Notes: generated by a model from the sequence alone, not told the origin. A stretch of DNA of 10,486 nucleotides from Candidatus Heimdallarchaeota archaeon (GCA_027068385.1 JAMOTR010000013.1:1-10486), one strand, 5' to 3'. Shown: positions 1-6,718, numbered from the stretch's first letter. Numbers and translations: made by a program.

Positions 1-1
1 A

Positions 2-400
2 GATGAACTAAAGGAACACGGGGCCGAGGCGGTGTTAATTACCTTCTTAAGCTTGGGCCTAGATGCAATCAATAGGGCCTCTAAGAGGTTCTTCGTGCGG
101 TCCCATAGGGCGGGTCACCAGTTCATGAACGTCCCTTATAGGATACTCGCTTATCTACAGAGCATAGCCGGGGCGAACTTCGTTCACGTGGGCACCGACG
201 TGAAGGAAATTAAGAACATGAGGATTCTCCCGCATACTTACCCAGTAATATGCTCCGGCCTCGACCACGATTCTCTAATAAGGATCGCTAAAGCGCTAAA
301 TCGTGGCGTCTACATGTTCTCATACTCCATATACTCGGGAGGCGACGTGATTAATATAAGGGAGATCATAGAGGAGGAGTTCAAAAACGCTCGACGATAG
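2..400 (+). CDS. RuBisCO-superfamily large-subunit-like protein, C-terminal part (5' end outside window)
   Basis: The reading frame is open from base 2 to TAG at 398-400 and gives 132 residues of the C-terminal barrel of a RuBisCO-fold protein. Visible landmarks are SHRAGH (residues 34-39), matching the family HRAMH/HRAGH motif with its active-site His-Arg, then RILAYLQSIAGANFVHVGT (47-65), matching the RVLAK...HIHxGT strand with its conserved His. PVICSGL (81-87) sits where phosphate-binding SGG is expected and YSGGD (111-115) where GGG is expected. It is not a standard carboxylase. The HRAGH-to-HVGT spacing is 6 residues shorter than in form I, GTDVKEI replaces the GTVVGK loop-6 lysine motif, and only 70 residues follow the His of HVGT, against well over 100 in form III enzymes. 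A RuBisCO-like protein (form IV type) or another deep branch is likely. Substrate unknown. Its end lies over the tail of the convergent permease gene. Confidence 0.72.
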   Translation, partial: DELKEHGAEAVLITFLSLGLDAINRASKRFFVRSHRAGHQFMNVPYRILAYLQSIAGANFVHVGTDVKEIKNMRILPHTYPVICSGLDHDSLIRIAKALNRGVYMFSYSIYSGGDVINIREIIEEEFKNARR

Positions 401-1917
401 TGAAAGTCTATAGGCGCGTCCTCGAGGCCCGCCCTCTTTTTCACGCGTCTCTCAAACTCCCTCCTGTTCTCGGGGAGCTCCTTAGATATTATTAATACGT
501 CCACGTCGTGTGCCGAGTTTAAGTCACCCCTAGCGACGCTTCCTATTACGATCACCTCAGCGTCCGGGAGCTCATCCTTTATCGCCTCGCGAAGCTTGGG
601 GAACCGCTCCTTCCGCCTCCTTATGTACTCCTCGCGCCTCTTGAGCCTAAGGTCTACGAACTCGGAGAGCGAGCGCCCCGTTTTTCTTCTGTAAGCCCGT
701 TCTAAGAGGAAGGCTATAGGGAAGGCCGCGTATACTATTAGAGCCTTTGGGTACGTCGCGGCTACCCTATAAACGAGGATGAGTAGGGAGACGGAAGTGG
801 ATAAGGAGGCTATTAAGGGAATCAGGGGATGAGCCTTAATCTTATCTCTAAGCTTATACGCGGCCACGTTTACGGCCGTGAAGACCAAGAGGAACCCCGC
901 CGAACCCGCTGACGATATTATCTCTAAGGGGGCAAACAGGGCTAGGAAGAAGGATATGAGAGCCACGAACACGAGCCCCTCGGTGGCGTGCCTCCACACG
1001 GGCCTCTCGAACGATTCGGGAAGCGCTCCGTATTTTGCTACGACGTAAGAGATTCCCGTCACTCCGTAGAGCGTAGCGTTAATGGCCGATGCCGTGGAAG
1101 CTAAGGCTCCGGCTATCACGAGATAGAAACCTAGGTTCCCTAACGATGGCCTCGCGGCCTCGGCTAGAGCGTAATCTCTAGCCCTTATTATTTCCTCCAC
1201 GCTCAACGTTCCCGCGGTCACGATGGCGATAAGCACGTATATCGCGGTTACCACCAACACGCTCGCGTAGAACGCCTTCGGCAGGTCGTCCAAGTCCTCC
1301 ACGTCCGCCGCCGCGTTCGATATGAGCTCGAACCCTTCATACGCCACGAATATGATCATACCTCCAGCAACGATGGAGGTAAACGAAGGCCGGTTAGCCG
1401 GGGAGAACTTATCCCGACGTACGAAGCTTAACCCCGCCCCCGCGACTAATATGAGAACGGCTAGCTTGAAGAACACTAATGCGTCCTCTACGCGCCCGGA
1501 GACGTACGCTCCCAAAGCGTTGACGAGGACGAACGCGGATATTACGAAGGCGGAGAAGAGGGGCCTTAAAGACTCGTTTATCGTGGCCGCCGCGTAAGCG
1601 CCGAAGGCGTAAGCGTATAACGCGATCATCACGGTATAAGAAAATAGGAGCAGCACGTTCAAGCCCCCAGATAGAACTCCCGTGCCGTATGCCTTAACGA
1701 TGAACTCTACGGTACCGCCGGCCGACGGATAGCGCCTCGTGAGCTTCGCATAGCTATAAGACGTCAGCAAGGCTACGAGGCCGGAGAGGAAGAAAGCTAC
1801 CGGCGCGGCCATGCCGGCAAGTTGTAACGATAAGCCTAACACCGCGAATATACCCCCTCCGATCATCCCTCCTACGCCTATAGCGAACGCCTCTTTGAAC
1901 CCTATGGAACGTCCCAC
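310..1917 (-). CDS. APC-family amino-acid permease fused to a C-terminal nucleotidyltransferase domain
   Basis: This 535-residue inner-membrane transporter has about 12 hydrophobic segments in residues 8-405. The TM1 glycine signature GVGGMIGGGIF (14-24) and the TM6 signature FVAYEGFE (190-197) are typical of the amino acid-polyamine-organocation superfamily, so it probably imports an amino acid by cation coupling; the substrate cannot be read. After a basic linker (406-450) comes a cytoplasmic domain of the minimal nucleotidyltransferase fold. It has GS (459-460) with ARGD, DVD (471-473) and a third acidic residue in PIDF (D504), the metal triad of Pol-beta-like nucleotidyltransferases. The frame is unbroken across the junction. 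GTG at 1917 is the only plausible start, since a TAG lies two codons upstream; the TATA-like box 24 nt upstream implies a leaderless message. The last 30 residues run antisense to the RuBisCO-like gene and lie beyond the catalytic triad. Confidence 0.85.
   Translation of the reverse strand: MGRSIGFKEAFAIGVGGMIGGGIFAVLGLSLQLAGMAAPVAFFLSGLVALLTSYSYAKLTRRYPSAGGTVEFIVKAYGTGVLSGGLNVLLLFSYTVMIALYAYAFGAYAAATINESLRPLFSAFVISAFVLVNALGAYVSGRVEDALVFFKLAVLILVAGAGLSFVRRDKFSPANRPSFTSIVAGGMIIFVAYEGFELISNAAADVEDLDDLPKAFYASVLVVTAIYVLIAIVTAGTLSVEEIIRARDYALAEAARPSLGNLGFYLVIAGALASTASAINATLYGVTGISYVVAKYGALPESFERPVWRHATEGLVFVALISFFLALFAPLEIISSAGSAGFLLVFTAVNVAAYKLRDKIKAHPLIPLIASLSTSVSLLILVYRVAATYPKALIVYAAFPIAFLLERAYRRKTGRSLSEFVDLRLKRREEYIRRRKERFPKLREAIKDELPDAEVIVIGSVARGDLNSAHDVDVLIISKELPENRREFERRVKKRAGLEDAPIDFHYRRAFLNSSSMISLILITSPPEYMEYENM
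437..441 (+). terminator. T5 tract downstream of RuBisCO-like gene
   Basis: A run of five T lies about 37 nt after the TAG of the RuBisCO-like gene, inside the antisense coding sequence of the permease gene. Archaeal RNA polymerase can terminate on U-tracts without a hairpin, so this is a plausible end of that transcript. A tract this short could also be coincidental. Confidence 0.3.
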
Positions 1918-1935
1918 TTCCTATAACGCATAGTG

Positions 1936-1946
1936 GTATATTTTCG
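1936..1946 (-). promoter_or_regulatory. TATA-like box for the permease fusion gene
   Basis: Read on the minus strand this is cgaaaatatac, an A/T-rich box centred about 24 nt upstream of the GTG at 1917. That spacing puts transcription start at or next to the start codon, as for leaderless archaeal genes. No Shine-Dalgarno sequence is visible before the GTG, which agrees. Confidence 0.5.
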
Positions 1947-1983
1947 AACCGCGAAGTTTCGTATAGACGGCACGTAAGGAACG

Positions 1984-2003
1984 ATTACAAAGGAAAAGAA
2001 ATT
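1984..2003 (+). promoter_or_regulatory. A/T-rich putative promoter of the MIP18-uS10 operon
   Basis: The 108-nt divergent gap between the permease gene and the MIP18-uS10 gene holds an A-rich run on the plus strand (ttacaaaggaaaagaaatt) whose right half is centred about 25 nt upstream of ATG 2026. This would fit a leaderless or very short-leader transcript. The box is a poor TATA match. No RNA gene was seen in this gap. Confidence 0.3.
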
Positions 2004-2025
2004 GAGCCTCGCCCGCGGGATCTTA

Positions 2026-2694
2026 ATGTCCAAAGAGGAAGTCGAGAAAAAGATATGGAAGGCCTTAGAGTCCGTAAGCGACCCGGAAACGAAGATTAGC
2101 GTGGTGGATTTAGGGCTCATATACGACGTAAAGTACGACCCTCAGGCCCGTAAAGCGTACATCAAGATGACGCTCACGAGCCCGTTTTGCCCGTTCGCGT
2201 TTTACATAGTCGGAAACGTGCGCTCCGCGATAATGGACTTAGAGGAAGTGGATGACGTGGATATAGAGCTCGTGTTCGACCCTCCGCGGAGTCCCGAAAG
2301 AATGAGCGAGAAAGCTAAGAAGCTCCTTGGGATAGAGGATCGAGATTTTTACGATACCCCCTTAGGATCCGTAATGGTCGAGATAAGGATCAAGGTGTCG
2401 AGTACGAACGTCCGTAGTTTAGAGACCGCCCTAAACATCATAAAAGAGGAGGCTAAAAAGACGAAGCTAGATATATCCGTCGTCTTCTTGCCCACGGAGA
2501 GGCTAGTTATTCCTACGAGAAAGTCTCCCGTGGGTAACGGTACCGCTACTCGGGACCACCGGGAGCTTAGAATACACAAGCGCCTTGTGATCGTTAAAGG
2601 ATCCATGAGCGGCCTCTCGAAGTTCGCTAAACTCGCCTTTAGGCGTCGTCGGCCGCAGGATGTAAACGTGCGCGCTTCCTTTAGAGGGGTGTGA
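2026..2694 (+). CDS. Fusion of MIP18/DUF59 (SufT-like) domain with ribosomal protein uS10
   Basis: Two families are joined in one 222-residue frame. Residues 1-102 are a MIP18/DUF59 domain, a family tied to Fe-S cluster assembly. DPET, VVDLGLIYDV, the TLTSPFCPF stretch with the conserved Cys (C55) and FDPPRSPERMS near the domain end are visible. After a 13-residue linker, residues 117-222 are an archaeal/eukaryotic uS10, a 30S head protein. RIKVSSTN, LPTERLVIPTRKSP, GTATRD and LRIHKRLV match the family. The last 30 residues (FAKLAFRRRRPQDVNVRASF) are more basic and less conserved than usual. ATG 2026 is chosen over TTG 2002 because MIP18 proteins normally have a short N-terminus. Internal ATG 2374 could begin a free uS10 of normal length (106 aa); AGGAT at 2364-2368 is a weak ribosome site for it. 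It is the first gene of an operon, with the next start 4 nt past its stop. Confidence 0.88.
   Translation: MSKEEVEKKIWKALESVSDPETKISVVDLGLIYDVKYDPQARKAYIKMTLTSPFCPFAFYIVGNVRSAIMDLEEVDDVDIELVFDPPRSPERMSEKAKKLLGIEDRDFYDTPLGSVMVEIRIKVSSTNVRSLETALNIIKEEAKKTKLDISVVFLPTERLVIPTRKSPVGNGTATRDHRELRIHKRLVIVKGSMSGLSKFAKLAFRRRRPQDVNVRASFRGV
2684..2694 (+). promoter_or_regulatory. Shine-Dalgarno for the Trm5-like gene
   Basis: GAGGGGTGTGA overlaps the stop codon of the MIP18-uS10 gene and ends 4 nt before TTG 2699. It supports that TTG as the true start, because no other start codon lies in frame nearby, and it suggests coupled translation with the upstream gene. Confidence 0.55.
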
Positions 2695-2698
2695 GTTT

Positions 2699-3448
2699 TT
2701 GAGGTATTATATTATCGGACATATAGCTATCCTAAACGTCTCTGAGGACCCGGAACGCGACGCTAAGGAGATACTTAGGAGACACAAGAACGTGAGGACG
2801 GTCCTCTTAAAAGTGGGCGAGCTCTCCGGAGAGTATCGCGTCGGTAAATACGAGATCATCTCCGGTGAGCCCATAACTGAGACTATACACGTGGAGCACG
2901 GTCTTAGGTTCTTAGTGGATCCTACAAAAGCATACTTTAACCCGGCTTTAGAACACGAGAGGTCGCTCGTATGCTCGTTCGTGAACGACGGTGAAGTGGT
3001 TATAGACATGTTCGCGGGCGTGGGTACGTTATCGATACGCATAGCCGCTGAGAAGAGGGCTAAGGTGTACGCGATAGAGAAGAACAAGGAGGCGTATCGC
3101 TATCTATTGGAGAACGTTAAGTTAAACGCTAAGAGGCTTAAGGGTGAGGTGATTCCGATATACGGGGACGCTTCTAAGGTGGTGTATTCGTTGAGGGATG
3201 AAGGGGATCACGTGATTATGGATCTCCCCAGGTTCTCTCGCTACTTCTTACCGGACGCTGCGGTGTGCATAAAGGACCGCGGATTACTACACTACTATCG
3301 TATAGTAGAAAGAAGGGACACGAAGAGGCCTATAATCGAGATATCACAAGTGTTCCCACGCGTCGAAGTGTTACAAGAACGTAAGATCCGCGGCGTGAGT
3401 CCATCAAAAATACTTATGAGAGTATCCGCGCGTGTAAGGGTCTTATGA
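2699..3448 (+). CDS. Trm5/Tyw2-family tRNA (guanine-37) methyltransferase-like protein
   Basis: A class I S-adenosylmethionine-dependent methyltransferase of the Trm5/TYW2 family, 249 residues. The D2-type lead-in is visible at residues 36-90 (LLKVGELSGEYRVGKYE, ETIHVEHG, DPTKAYFNPALEHER). The SAM-binding loop VIDMFAGVGTLS follows at 101-112, acidic E127 after beta-2, GDA at 156-158, and DLP at 175-177 where Trm5 enzymes normally have NLP. The RKIRGVSPSK tail (228-237) matches the family's RxVxxxxPGK-type end. Trm5 makes m1G37 next to the anticodon to prevent frameshifting, and relatives act in wyosine synthesis; m1G37 formation is the likeliest role here. The protein is about 80 residues shorter than full Trm5b and seems to lack the N-terminal D1 domain. 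The start is TTG with a good ribosome site. Its stop overlaps the next ATG (ATGA). Confidence 0.8.
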   Translation: MRYYIIGHIAILNVSEDPERDAKEILRRHKNVRTVLLKVGELSGEYRVGKYEIISGEPITETIHVEHGLRFLVDPTKAYFNPALEHERSLVCSFVNDGEVVIDMFAGVGTLSIRIAAEKRAKVYAIEKNKEAYRYLLENVKLNAKRLKGEVIPIYGDASKVVYSLRDEGDHVIMDLPRFSRYFLPDAAVCIKDRGLLHYYRIVERRDTKRPIIEISQVFPRVEVLQERKIRGVSPSKILMRVSARVRVL

Positions 3449-4536
3449 AAGAATACGCGCAGGTATTTTCAGCGATGATTTTGGATGTAGCGGGAGGAAC
3501 GCTAACGACGCTCTTAATCCTAAGGATATCCGTCCCTTATGACCTCGGAGTATACTCGCGGATTCTCTCCTTAGGCCTTTTGGCGTCGAGCTTAGCGATA
3601 CTCGGTATAGATGTGTTAATACGCATTTACGTGCCGCGCGGTGAGGACGTTTCTAAGCTTATCGGATTCGCCTCCCTCTCCCTGCTTGCCGCGTCGATAG
3701 TTCTCTCCTTAATAACACCTCTAGCCGGCTTATTATCCGTACTCTCAGGCGCTTACGTGCTTCAGACCTCAAGGTTACTAGCTTTGAGGAGGTATCGCAC
3801 GTACCTTAAGATCGTAGCGTTTAGACGCATCCCGCAGCCCATAATAGTCCCCATAACCTTCTATTTCTTCGGCCCGGAGGCCGCCATACTAGCGCTAAGC
3901 TTCACGTTCCTTCCCTCCGTAGAGGTATTTAGGTACGCTAAGATAGGGATACCAAAAGGACTCTCGGACGTCCTCTTATCGTTCTTAAATCGCGCCTTAA
4001 CGTCCCTAGCGATATACTTAGATAAGGTCGTGATAGGGGTACTTTACGGATACGAGGCGCTCGGGGTATACTTCCTAGTACGGCAGATGTGTTCCATAGT
4101 TACGCTACCCGTAAACGCTCTAGATCGTTATGGAATACAAGAACTATCGAGCGGAAAATCGATCTCGCGCGAGTTCTTGATCACGCTCTTACTCGTAACC
4201 GCAGCCTCTATAGCTCTTCGGATATTTAGATCACTAATAGGGCGGGCCTTTCCGAATTACTCACCGTACTTATACTTACTGCGGGTACCCATACCATATG
4301 GGATATTTAGGAGCTTATCGGGATACGAGAGGATCAAACTACTCGCTAAAAAGAACTTAAAGGCTCCAGCTATAGCGCAGCTTGCGGCCATGATATCCGC
4401 TTTAGCGGTTATAATACTCTCGAGAGGGGATCTCGTAACGCTAGTACTAGCTCAGCCCGTCTCTCAAGCGTCTTATCTGATTACTATAAAAATCATAGGT
4501 AAGCTAAGCCGTCGAACTTATCCTCGCGCTTCTTGA
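3445..4536 (+). CDS. Wzx/MATE-like (MOP superfamily) polytopic membrane protein, probable lipid-linked glycan flippase
   Basis: A 363-residue integral membrane protein with roughly ten hydrophobic segments, for example about 8-27, 37-58, 72-107, 131-160, 176-223, 243-260 and 306-350. Two passages recall polysaccharide exporters of the multidrug/oligosaccharidyl-lipid/polysaccharide superfamily: LGVYSRILSLGLLASSLAIL (34-53) and LDKVVIGVLYGYEALGVYFL (192-211), the latter like the repeated D-x-x-IG-x-x...-x-GxY element of Wzx proteins. Such proteins flip lipid-linked sugars across the membrane for surface glycans or N-glycosylation. At 363 residues it is shorter than the usual 420-500, so it may be a reduced member. 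It starts at ATG 3445 within the ATGA overlap with the Trm5-like gene, so translation is probably coupled. Its last 44 bp overlap the convergent cdc48 gene. Family assignment is moderate, and no substrate can be inferred. Confidence 0.68.
   Translation: MKEYAQVFSAMILDVAGGTLTTLLILRISVPYDLGVYSRILSLGLLASSLAILGIDVLIRIYVPRGEDVSKLIGFASLSLLAASIVLSLITPLAGLLSVLSGAYVLQTSRLLALRRYRTYLKIVAFRRIPQPIIVPITFYFFGPEAAILALSFTFLPSVEVFRYAKIGIPKGLSDVLLSFLNRALTSLAIYLDKVVIGVLYGYEALGVYFLVRQMCSIVTLPVNALDRYGIQELSSGKSISREFLITLLLVTAASIALRIFRSLIGRAFPNYSPYLYLLRVPIPYGIFRSLSGYERIKLLAKKNLKAPAIAQLAAMISALAVIILSRGDLVTLVLAQPVSQASYLITIKIIGKLSRRTYPRAS
4488..4492 (-). terminator. T5 tract directly after the cdc48 stop
   Basis: On the minus strand the cdc48 stop is followed at once by TTTTT (tgatttttatag), a simple U-tract suitable for archaeal intrinsic termination. 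It lies inside the last codons of the convergent membrane-protein gene. Confidence 0.45.
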
Positions 4537-6703
4537 GCTTCTCGCGCTCGGTCTTTATCTTTTCTATCGCCTTTAGGAAGTGCTCCATGCGAATCTTCGG
4601 CTTCTTCTCATCGATGAGCTTCTTCATCTCTTCGCGGCTCATTCCGGGCTTGTAGTACTGCTTTAGGAACTCGTCCATCGCGAGTAACGTAGCTTCCTTA
4701 CATACCGCCTCGATGTCCGCTCCGGAGAATCCCTCGGTAATCTCAGCGAGCTTATCGAAGTCCACGTCATCGGCTAGAGGCTTGTTACGAGTATGTATCT
4801 GGAATATCTCTTTCCTAGCTTCCTTATCGGGTAGCGGCACCTCTATGATCCTATCGAAGCGCCCCGGTCTCAATAGCGCGGGATCGAGTATGTCGGGCCT
4901 GTTCGTAGCCGCGATCACGATCACGTTATCTAGAGGCTGTATTCCATCCATCTCCGTAAGTAGCTGAGCGACTATGCGTTCAGTCACGCGTGAGTCTCCT
5001 ACTCCGGCTCCGCGCCTCGGGGCTATAGCGTCTATCTCATCGAAGAAGATTACGGTAGGGGCAGCCATGCGGGCTTTACGGAAGATTTCACGTATCATGC
5101 GCTCGGATTCTCCTACCCGCTTGGAAAGGACCTCGGGACCACGCACGGCTATGAAGTTAGCCCCGGATTCGGTCGCCACGGCTTTAGCTAGTAAAGTCTT
5201 TCCGGTACCGGGCGGCCCGTATAGGAGTATACCCTTAGGAGGCTTAGCGTTCATGTATTCGAAGAGCTCGGGGTACTTCAGAGGCCGCTCTACAGCGCGC
5301 CTCAGCTCCTCCTTTACCTTCTTTAGTCCTCCTATGTCCTCCCGGCGCACCTTCGGTACCTCTATGAACACCTCACGTAACGCGGAAGGCTTTACGCGCT
5401 TTAGAGCCTCTAGGAAGTGCTTACGCTTTACTTGTATCTGATCCAGCACTTCGGGAGGTAAGTATCCCTTCTCTAGGTCTATTTTCGGTAGTATCTCGCG
5501 TATCGCGGCCATAGCGGCTTCGCGTACTAAAGCGGCTAGGTCGGCTCCGGTGTAGCCGTGGGTGAGGTCGGCTAGCTCATCTAGATCTACGTCGTCCGCT
5601 AGAGGCATTCCGCGCGTGTGTATCTCTAATATCTGCTTCCTCCCGTCACGGTTCGGAACGGGGACTTCAATCTCACGGTCGAAACGTCCGGGACGTCTTA
5701 GAGCGGGATCTATCGCGTCGGGCCTGTTCGTAGCTCCTATTACTATCACCTGTCCGCGCTCCTGTATCCCGTCCATGAGGCTCAATAGCTGCGCCACGAG
5801 ACGCTTCTCTACTTCCCCGGTAACTTCGGAACGCTTCGGAGCTATAGCGTCGATTTCGTCTATAAATATTATAGCGGGAGCGTTGCGTTTAGCCTCCTCG
5901 AATATCTCACGGAGCCTCTGTTCGCTCTCTCCGTAATACTTCGACATGATCTCGGGACCGTTAATGGCGATGAAGTAAGCGTCCGCCTCGTTCGCCACGG
6001 CTTTAGCTAGTAAAGTCTTTCCGGTACCGGGCGGCCCGTATAAGAGCACTCCCTTCGGGGGTTCGATGCCTAAGCGTCTAAAGAGTTGAGGGAACTTCAA
6101 GGGAAGCTCTACGATCTCGCGTATCTGCTGCTTCGCCTCCTCTAAGTCTCCGATGTCGTCGTAAGTTACGCGAGGGACGCGGCGCACTTCGGTAGGGGAC
6201 TCGCGAACCTCGAGCTCGGTTTCGGGAGTAACACGTAACACCTCGGCACGAGGCTTAGCGTCCACCACCTGGAACTCTAGAGGTTGTCCTAGGTATACAC
6301 GGAAGCTCTCCCCTACGATATACGGCTTATCTATCATTTGCCTCTTGATGTATTCTACTAAGCTCGGATACACGGAGAGCCTAAATCCTACGGGAGCGAT
6401 CACGATCTTCTTAGCGTCCTTAGGCTCCGCGGGTCTTACGATCACGTAGTCGTCTATCCCCACCCCAGCGTTCCTACGGGTCTCCCCGTCTATGCGTATG
6501 ATGCGCTTACCGCGGTCCTCAGGATAAGCGGGCATAGCCCTAACGGCCGCTTCACGAGAGCCCTCGATGATGATCACGTCGCCCGGTGAGATGCCTAGTT
6601 CTTCCATTATCTCCATGTCTAGGCGGCCGATCTTCTTCCCAACGTCACGAGAAGGTAGCGGAGCTACTCTTAGCGTTACGCTTTTCTTTTTCTTTACGCT
6701 CAT
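4493..6703 (-). CDS. cdc48: Cdc48/p97/VAT-family AAA+ ATPase (N-D1-D2)
   Basis: A full-length archaeal Cdc48 (736 residues), a cytosolic hexameric unfoldase that threads proteins for the proteasome and other routes. Residues 8-90 form the double-psi barrel and about 98-165 the second half of the N-domain. D1 has Walker A GPPGTGKT (223-230), Walker B IIFIDE (D282, E283), NRPD sensor 1 (326-329) and RRPGRFD arginines (336-342). D2 has Walker A 496-503, Walker B VIFFDE (D555, E556), NRPD (601-604) and RPGRFD (612-617). The D1 pore loop is KYYG (255-258). The D2 pore loop is KRVG (528-531), with Arg529 where archaeal relatives usually have Trp. The C-terminus ends in Ala-Tyr-Leu, resembling the HbYX proteasome-docking motif. 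It starts at ATG 6703 without a ribosome site but with a TATA-like box 24 nt upstream. The last 44 bp overlap the convergent membrane-protein gene. Confidence 0.97.
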   Translation of the reverse strand: MSVKKKKSVTLRVAPLPSRDVGKKIGRLDMEIMEELGISPGDVIIIEGSREAAVRAMPAYPEDRGKRIIRIDGETRRNAGVGIDDYVIVRPAEPKDAKKIVIAPVGFRLSVYPSLVEYIKRQMIDKPYIVGESFRVYLGQPLEFQVVDAKPRAEVLRVTPETELEVRESPTEVRRVPRVTYDDIGDLEEAKQQIREIVELPLKFPQLFRRLGIEPPKGVLLYGPPGTGKTLLAKAVANEADAYFIAINGPEIMSKYYGESEQRLREIFEEAKRNAPAIIFIDEIDAIAPKRSEVTGEVEKRLVAQLLSLMDGIQERGQVIVIGATNRPDAIDPALRRPGRFDREIEVPVPNRDGRKQILEIHTRGMPLADDVDLDELADLTHGYTGADLAALVREAAMAAIREILPKIDLEKGYLPPEVLDQIQVKRKHFLEALKRVKPSALREVFIEVPKVRREDIGGLKKVKEELRRAVERPLKYPELFEYMNAKPPKGILLYGPPGTGKTLLAKAVATESGANFIAVRGPEVLSKRVGESERMIREIFRKARMAAPTVIFFDEIDAIAPRRGAGVGDSRVTERIVAQLLTEMDGIQPLDNVIVIAATNRPDILDPALLRPGRFDRIIEVPLPDKEARKEIFQIHTRNKPLADDVDFDKLAEITEGFSGADIEAVCKEATLLAMDEFLKQYYKPGMSREEMKKLIDEKKPKIRMEHFLKAIEKIKTEREKLKKREDKFDGLAYL
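4552..4565 (+). terminator. U-rich stretch after the membrane-protein gene
   Basis: The plus strand reads tctttatcttttct, starting 16 nt after the flippase-like stop, inside antisense cdc48 coding sequence. It is a plausible U-rich termination region, but it also simply reflects Lys/Glu/Ile codons of cdc48. Confidence 0.25.
5173..5223 (-). repeat. 51-nt exact direct repeat, copy in the D2 Walker A region
   Basis: This segment is identical at every base to 5992-6042 in the D1 domain; the offset of 819 nt is exactly 273 codons. It encodes the 17 residues around Walker A (LYGPPGTGKTLLAKAVA). Protein conservation explains the amino acids, but not the identity at all synonymous positions. Confidence 0.9.
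5992..6042 (-). repeat. 51-nt exact direct repeat, copy in the D1 Walker A region
   Basis: Partner of 5173-5223. Identity breaks off abruptly on both sides (t versus g on the left, a versus g on the right), as expected for a short conversion tract or strong shared codon preference. A second, 18-nt exact match (gtcgggcctgttcgtagc) links the sensor 1 regions of the two ATPase domains. Confidence 0.9.
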
Positions 6704-6718
6704 GCGGAGTTCTTATCC

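Noticed and set aside
1322..1597. Plus-strand open frame opposite the permease
   Set aside because: Low-complexity composition complementary to hydrophobic membrane codons; no motif and no start signal.
1902..2120. Minus-strand open frame over the divergent promoter gap and the MIP18 start
   Set aside because: It would cover the promoters of both neighbours and lies antisense to a conserved domain; no similarity seen.
4713..5936. Long open frames on the plus strand opposite cdc48 (4713-4967, 4974-5441, 5562-5936)
   Set aside because: They are Ser/Arg/Pro-rich antisense shadows of a strongly conserved gene, with no ribosome sites or family motifs.
6566..6573. GATGATGA resembling a C box of a C/D guide RNA
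   Set aside because: It lies within conserved cdc48 coding sequence, and I found no convincing D/D' boxes at the right spacing.
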